Shown here in pieces: positions 58,960 through 64,000 of a stretch of DNA of 64,000 bases. How positions within the stretch are numbered: the first letter of the stretch is position 1; every line of letters starts with the position of its first letter. The stretch covers positions 1,271,070 to 1,335,069 of the forward strand of contig MU657164.1 of NCBI GenBank assembly GCA_026770575.1. Reading direction: 5' to 3'. Under the pieces are notes generated by a model that searched no databases, was not told the origin of the DNA, and worked only from the letters and a program-made list of their open reading frames with translations. Source of the DNA: Pelagophyceae sp. CCMP2097 (taxonomy: Eukaryota; Sar; Pelagophyceae). A program made the translations under genes and the position numbers.

Positions 58960-59600
58960 CGAAAACATGGATCCACCGCAGCCATTCAACGGCCCATTCA
59001 ACGGCCCCGCCGTGAAAATTTTCGGGCCCATCCGATACGCCCCCAACTGCCAAGACCAGCGTCCACGGGGAGCCACCCGGGCCCTCTGGAGGGTGCTCCC
59101 TTCTCCGACTTTGAAGTGCGAGGTCAAGAACAAAGAGTCTCTTTCGACGCACGCGGGGCACTCTGCCGCGGGACAACGCCGGCGCACGATGGTGTATCCA
59201 TCCTTCCCTCCGGCAGGCGCCGCACCCGACCCGGAGGCGATGGCGACAGTATCGAAGGCGCCGCGCCGGATTTTCTCCACTCGGCTTTTTTCTATTCGTG
59301 TGTACATGTTTTTTTCTATTCGTGTGTACACTGGGCTTCGGGCCGCGCGGTCACGGGTACGCTGGCTCTCCGGAGGGGCTTTTAAGTGCGGGTACGAACC
59401 GACCCGAACCCGACCGACCTGGATTCTGCGTTTGTCGACCCGACCGACCCGCGACCCGCGGGTCAGCCGGCCTGCCGACCCGTGACTCGGACTGGAGAAC
59501 GGGGCTGGTCCTTCGACCCGCGACCCGAGCGGTTGGCACAAATTTATTACCCGACCCGACCCGAAAACACCGTCCCTACTCCTGCGCGGCGTTGCTGACG
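58960..59600 (+). repeat. Second dispersed repeat family (related to 33690-34800 and 62683-62830)
   Basis: The first part (TTTTCGGGCCCATCCGATAC, GGGCCCTCTGGAGGGTGCTC, CTTCTCCGACTTTGAAGTGC) is repeated at 62683-62830. The second part (CTTCCCTCCGGCAGGCGCCG, GGGCTTCGGGCCGCGCGGTC, GACCCGCGGGTCAGCCGG) is repeated at 34340-34790. TTTTTTCTATTCGTGTGTAC is tandemly duplicated at about 59285-59330. The 180-codon ORF through it (58943-59485) is not convincing as a gene. Confidence 0.7.
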
Positions 59601-59892
59601 GTTGCTCCCTGCGCCCGGCGGTGGCTTTGCGCGCGCCACGCGCCGCGCCGCCAGTCGTCGCCGCCGCGGCCTCTTCGGCCCAACTGCGCCTAGGCGGCGC
59701 GCGCCCGGCGGCGGCGGGCAGCACCGCGCAGGACGGCGCGCGGGGCGGGAAACCGCAACACCGTGCGCCGCCCGCGGCGCACATATCCGCCGCGAGCCTC
59801 ATAAGTCGGATGCGGCCGGACGACTGCGCTTTTGGAGACGGAGTGGCGCGGCTGCGATGCACTGTGCGACCACGTGTGGCTGGGATTCACGT

Positions 59893-59962
59893 TCTCGAAG
59901 TGTAGCTTGGACTTTCAGACTCTGACTCGAAGTGTAGCTTGGACTTTCAGACTCTGACTCGC
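59893..59962 (+). repeat. About 33-bp tandem repeat, two and a half copies
   Basis: Units begin GAAGTGTAGCTTGGACTTTC and continue AGACTCTGACTC. Upstream of the RAP gene, possibly in its promoter. Confidence 0.9.
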
Positions 59963-60215
59963 AGTGTAGCTCGAGGGCCATTCGTGGCACGCACAGGCTC
60001 GCGGGCCCTCGAGCGACGGCGCCGGCAGAGAGGCCCGCCCCGCTTCGAGCACCAAGAAGCCACCCCGCGTCTGTTTACATTGGAGGGTCGCAATTGTGCA
60101 CGTGGTGGAGGACAGTGTCCGACACTGCGACTCAGTGCGAGAGGGAAGACTTCAAGGCTGCGACGTCGAGCCTCCCCCGGCGCTCAGACCGACGTCCCGG
60201 GACGCTGTCGACGGC

Positions 60216-62680
60216 ATGCGCGCGCTCGGGCCCCGCGCGGCGCTGGCGCGCTTCCACCCGTCGGTCCGCCGCTTCGCCGCCCGCGGCCGAATGGCCGAGG
60301 CGACGCTCGTCGTGCGCAACCTGCCCAAGGACGCCACGGCGGACGACGTCTTCAAGGCGTTTGAGCCGTTCTGCGACGTGAAAAGCGTCAAGCTCGTCGG
60401 TGCAAAGGGCCAGGGTGTCGCCATCGTGACCGTCGAGACGGCAGAGTTGGAGGTCGTGCGCGACGACGTGGACGGCGCGACCATCGGCGGCCGAACGATC
60501 GCAGTGGAGCTAGCGTCCAGCGCGGCGCCACCGCGAAAGGCGTCCACGAATCGGCCACAACTCTCCGGCAACAGAGCAGTGGCCATCGCGCTCAACAAGC
60601 AGCTCGTCTCGACCGAGACTGCCGGCGACGTCCTCGCGCTCTTCGAGGAAAACGGCGCTGCTTACGACTTTATGAACATCGCGACGTCATTCCATCGCCT
60701 CGGCGTCCTCGGCCGCTCGTTCAAGTTCGAAAAGTCATCCGTGCCACTCCTACAAAAGCTGGTGGACCGCGCGACGTTGAGCATCATCAACGAGTCGGGC
60801 AAGTGGAGCCCACAGGGACTCGCGAACGCGTGCTGGGGTATCGCCACGATTGGCAACATCGAGGCGCCAGCGCTGTTCGAGGCGGTCGCCGCAGAAGCAC
60901 CAAAGAAGATCGCGATGTTCAAACCGCAAGAGCTCGCGAACACCGTGTGGGCTTATGCGACGGCNNNNNNNNNNNNNNNNNNNNNNNNNNNNNNNNNNNN
61001 NNNNNNNNNNNNNNNNNNNNNNNNNNNNNNNNNNNNNNNNNNNNNNNNNNNNNNNNNNNNNNNNNNNNNNNNNNNNNNNNNNNNNNNNNNNNNNNNNNNN
61101 NNNNNNNNNNNNNNNNNNNNNNNNNNNNNNNNNNNNNNNNNNNNNNNNNNNNNNNNNNNNNNNNNNNNNNNNNNNNNNNNNNNNNNNNNNNNNNNNNNNN
61201 NNNNNNNNNNNNNNNNNNNNNNNNNNNNNNNNNNNNNNNNNNNNNNNNNNNNNNNNNNNNNNNNNNNNNNNNNNNNNNNNNNNNNNNNNNNNNNNNNNNN
61301 NNNNNNNNNNNNNNNNNNNNNNNNNNNNNNNNNNNNNNNNNNNNNNNNNNNNNNNNNNNNNNNNNNNNNNNNNNNNNNNNNNNNNNNNNNNNNNNNNNNN
61401 NNNNNNNNNNNNNNNNNNNNNNNNNNNNNNNNNNNNNNNNNNNNNNNNNNNNNNNNNNNNNNNNNNNNNNNNNNNNNNNNNNNNNNNNNNNNNNNNNNNN
61501 NNNNNNNNNNNNNNNNNNNNNNNNNNNNNNNNNNNNNNNNNNNNNNNNNNNNNNNNNNNNNNNNNNNNNNNNNNNNNNNNNNNNNNNNNNNNNNNNNNNN
61601 NNNNNNNNNNNNNNNNNNNNNNNNNNNNNNNNNNNNNNNNNNNNNNNNNNNNNNNNNNNNNNNNNNNNNNNNNNNNNNNNNNNNNNNNNNNNNNNNNNNN
61701 NNNNNNNNNNNNNNNNNNNNNNNNNNNNNNNNNNNNNNNNNNNNNNNNNNNNNNNNNNNNNNNNNNNNNNNNNNNNNNNNNNNNNNNNNNNNNNNNNNNN
61801 NNNNNNNNNNNNNNNNNNNNNNNNNNNNNNNNNNNNNNNNNNNNNNNNNNNNNNNNNNNNNNNNNNNNNNNNNNNNNNNNNNNNNNNNNNNNNNNNNNNN
61901 NNNNNNNNNNNNNNNNNNNNNNNNNNNNNNNNNNNNNNNNNNNNNNNNNNNNNNNNNNNNGTCGCCGCAGAAGCACCAAAGAAGATCGCGACGTTCAAAC
62001 CGCAAAACCTCGCGAACACCGTGTGGGCCTATGCGACGGCGGGAGTCGAAGCGCCGGCGCTGTTCGAGGCGGTCGCCGCAGAAGCACCAAAGAAGATCGC
62101 GACGTTCAACCCGCAAGCACTCGCAAACACCGTGTGGGCTTATGCGACGGCGGGCGTCGAAGCGCCGGCGCTGTTCGAGGTGATTGCTTTGAGCATCGAA
62201 ACGAAGATCAGCGAGTTCAGTCCCGACGGTTTGTCTCAGCTGCACCAAGCATCCATGCATCTCCGACTGGAGGCGCCGCAACACCCACTGACGTCACTTT
62301 TGAGTCGGCACGAGGCCGAGCTCCGTGCAGCTTATATTCGTGAAGAGCCGAGCCCGTCTCGATCGCAGCGCGACGTGTCGGCGGCGCTCGCCCGCATCGG
62401 GTGGGCGCACGAGTTCGAGCACGTCACCGCCGAGGGGATCAGCCTCGATATGGCGCAGCCGGCTTCAAAGTTCGCCGTCGAGTTCGACGGCCCGACGCAT
62501 TATCTCGTGGGCGCCTCTGGTGACGTTTCGATTCGCGCCCTCGACGGCAAGTCCAAGTCCAAGCAGCGGCTGCTCCGCAAATTGGGCTGGCACGTGGTCC
62601 ACGTGCCCTACTTTGAATGGATGAAGCTGCGGTCGAGCGCCGAGCGAGACGCGTACTTGCGCGGCAAGATTAAAACATGA
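60216..62680 (+). CDS. RRM + OPR-like repeats + RAP domain protein (organellar RNA-binding), with assembly gap
   Basis: From ATG 60216 the N-terminus MRALGPRAALARFHPSVRRF is Arg-rich and looks like a mitochondrial presequence; an alternative ATG is 60291. Then come an RRM (ATLVVRNLPKDATADDVFKA, with GQGVAIVTVE) and helical repeats of 37 residues (APKKIATFKPQNLANTVWAY, ATAGVEAPALFEAVAAE) on both sides of the gap. A C-terminal RAP domain follows (FAVEFDGPTHYL, SKQRLLRKLGWHVVHVPYFEW) to TGA 62678-62680. RAP proteins with octotricopeptide-like repeats act in organelle RNA processing or translation. The gap of 996 Ns does not keep the frame: the two sides differ by one base position, so the N count is only an estimate and the number of repeats is unknown. 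Confidence 0.85.
60965..61960. other. Assembly gap (996 N) inside the OPR-like repeats
   Basis: Flanked on both sides by the same 111-bp coding repeat, so assembly probably failed in near-identical tandem units. About nine units would fit the stated length, but the frame mismatch shows it is inexact. Confidence 0.95.
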
Positions 62681-62682
62681 CG

Positions 62683-62830
62683 ATTTTCGGTCCCATCCGA
62701 TACACCCCCAGCGTATACCCTCCGCGGGGAGCCATCCGGTCCCCGGGCCCTCTGGAGGGTGCTCCCTTCTCCGACTCTGAAGTGCGAGGTCAAGAACAAA
62801 GTCTCTTTTCGACACACGCGGAAAACTTCG
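62683..62830 (+). repeat. Copy of the second dispersed repeat in the 3' flank of the RAP gene
   Basis: GATTTTCGGTCCCATCCGAT, GGGCCCTCTGGAGGGTGCTC and AAGTGCGAGGTCAAGAACAA match 59010-59160. It begins directly after the stop codon. Confidence 0.75.
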
Positions 62831-62839
62831 CGCCCCGCC

Positions 62840-64000
62840 GCCCGCGCGCGGTCCGATCTGCTCGCCGCGGCCGCTGGGCCGCCGCCGCCGCGTCAAAAAC
62901 AAGAGACGTTGGTTCCCCGGGGCCCGGCGGGCGTCGATCAGCTTTTGCAAGCGTTGTTAAGATGGCGGCACCGAGATATGTCCCTTCTCGGGGCCGCCGG
63001 AGCGGTGCGGTGGTGGCGGGCCCGGTTGGTGAGTTTTGGTGGATTTACCCGAGGACGTCGGCCGTGCCGTAGTTCGCCAGCTCCACGACCCACGCCACGC
63101 AGAGCCTAAAACGCGTCTGGTGCGGCCCAAAGGTTGGAGGCGCGGGGCGCACATGGCGATGGCCGAGCCGCCGACGATGGTTGGACCTGATTTGAGAGTG
63201 CGATTTGCAAAGCGTCGTTTGCAAGCGGTTGGGAAGCGGTTGGGAAGCGGTTGGGAAGCGGTTGGGAAGCGGTTGGGTTGTATGGCAAAACGCACCAAAG
63301 GGGTCGCCCCACTCGACTTGGGCGCAGGTGAGAATAAGTTCGTTGCGTCTGGAGAAGACTGCGAGGGCGTAGGCCTAAGGCGTGGTCAAAGGGGCAAAAA
63401 GGGACAAAAAGGGACAAAAACACGCACTGCGACGCAGCAGGCAAAGGCCGAAAGCATGGCCGCATACAAAGCGCCGCGCTCGTTGGCCGTCTCCAGCCCC
63501 GCCTTTGCCGGCGAGGCGGCGAAGCCGACTGAGCCAAAAACGGCCAAAATGCATGCAATGTGGAGCCAATGGATCAAAGTGCGCCTAGTCGAAAGCTCAC
63601 GCAATATCACGACAAAGCCCCCGCTTACTCGTTTGCGAAGATGAGCTTTGGCTGGACGCGCTGCTGCGGCATCAGCTTTTGCATGTCGTCGAGGGCGACG
63701 TTGTTCGCCAGAGGATTGCAACAAATCTAGTCGAGAGCTCAATAAGAAATCTCAATCGGAATCGAGGGGATTGATGCACATCCAAACGCGCGCGGAGGAC
63801 CGCCGAGGCCCTTGCAAAAGCGCTCTGGGGCTCTCCCGGAAGGACGTGCAGGGCAGCGTCCGACACAGTGGGTTGCTGCAAAGACCCACACCACGGACGC
63901 TGCTTGCGTACCTCGCTGGCAAAGCCGCACTCGTCGCTCGCGCAAAAGCAATTTTCGCGGTTGCACTGCTGCGCCGCCCCGCGCCACGCCGGCGAGGTCT
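62840..64000. other. No well-supported gene to the window end
   Basis: A plus-strand frame 63036-63644 (202 codons) contains a possible exon MAKRTKGVAPLDLGAG before GTGAGA at about 63327, but it crosses a tandem repeat and has no domain. After 63650 there is no ORF with coding character. Confidence 0.35.
63223..63280 (+). repeat. 11-bp tandem repeat CGGTTGGGAAG
   Basis: Five head-to-tail copies. Confidence 0.9.

Noticed and set aside
58943..59485. 180-codon ORF as a gene
   Set aside because: It overlaps a dispersed repeat present at 33.7-34.8 kb and 62.7 kb, where the frame is not preserved.

Overview
The window looks like nuclear DNA of a photosynthetic eukaryote with secondary plastids, most likely a GC-rich stramenopile alga (a pelagophyte-like genome is my best guess; this is inference). 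The reasons are a fucoxanthin chlorophyll a/c-type light-harvesting gene with a signal-peptide leader, GT-AG introns with mostly GTGAGT/GTGCGT/GTACGT donors, an OPR/RAP organelle RNA-binding protein, and MYND/RING/Sel1 and WD40 proteins. Nothing bacterial, no operons and no CRISPR array were seen.

Layout. 1-465 is the 5' part of a minus-strand MYND-RING gene. 1.36-20.3 kb is best explained as one plus-strand gene of at least seven exons encoding an about 1544-residue coiled-coil/Ala-Glu-rich orphan protein. Its introns (3-4.5 kb) are packed with minisatellites, composite dispersed repeats and hairpin (MITE-like) elements. 20.3-32.6 kb holds two further plus-strand genes of the same style (exons 22.0-24.7 kb and 27.2-30.2 kb), again separated and interrupted by repeat arrays, the longest being about 2.1 kb of a 14-bp unit.

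32.6-49.2 kb is gene-rich: a C2H2 finger exon (minus), a Sel1 pseudogene broken by a 110-bp MITE with a clear 10-bp target duplication, an eight-repeat SH3/Tudor-like protein (minus), a second MYND-RING gene (truncated), a three-exon secreted or plastid-targeted protein (minus), a six-exon light-harvesting gene, a MYND-RING-Sel1 gene with a frameshift plus its decayed tandem copy, a 2OG-Fe(II) oxygenase of prolyl-hydroxylase type, a seven-blade WD40 protein with an in-frame TGA (minus), and an eight-exon membrane protein (minus).

49.4-62.7 kb holds a NEK-type protein kinase, a phytanoyl-CoA-dioxygenase-like gene whose two largest introns are filled with the composite repeat, and an RRM/OPR/RAP protein interrupted by a 996-N assembly gap. 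The last 1.3 kb has no gene I can support.

The genes do not form a pathway. The unifying theme is genome architecture: short, phase-consistent exons embedded in repeat-derived introns, several non-autonomous hairpin elements, and a MYND/RING/Sel1 family in different stages of decay. Exon models were built by hand from ORFs, splice-site motifs and phase agreement. Donors of the GTCTCA/GTCCGT kind and the GC-AG intron are the least certain.
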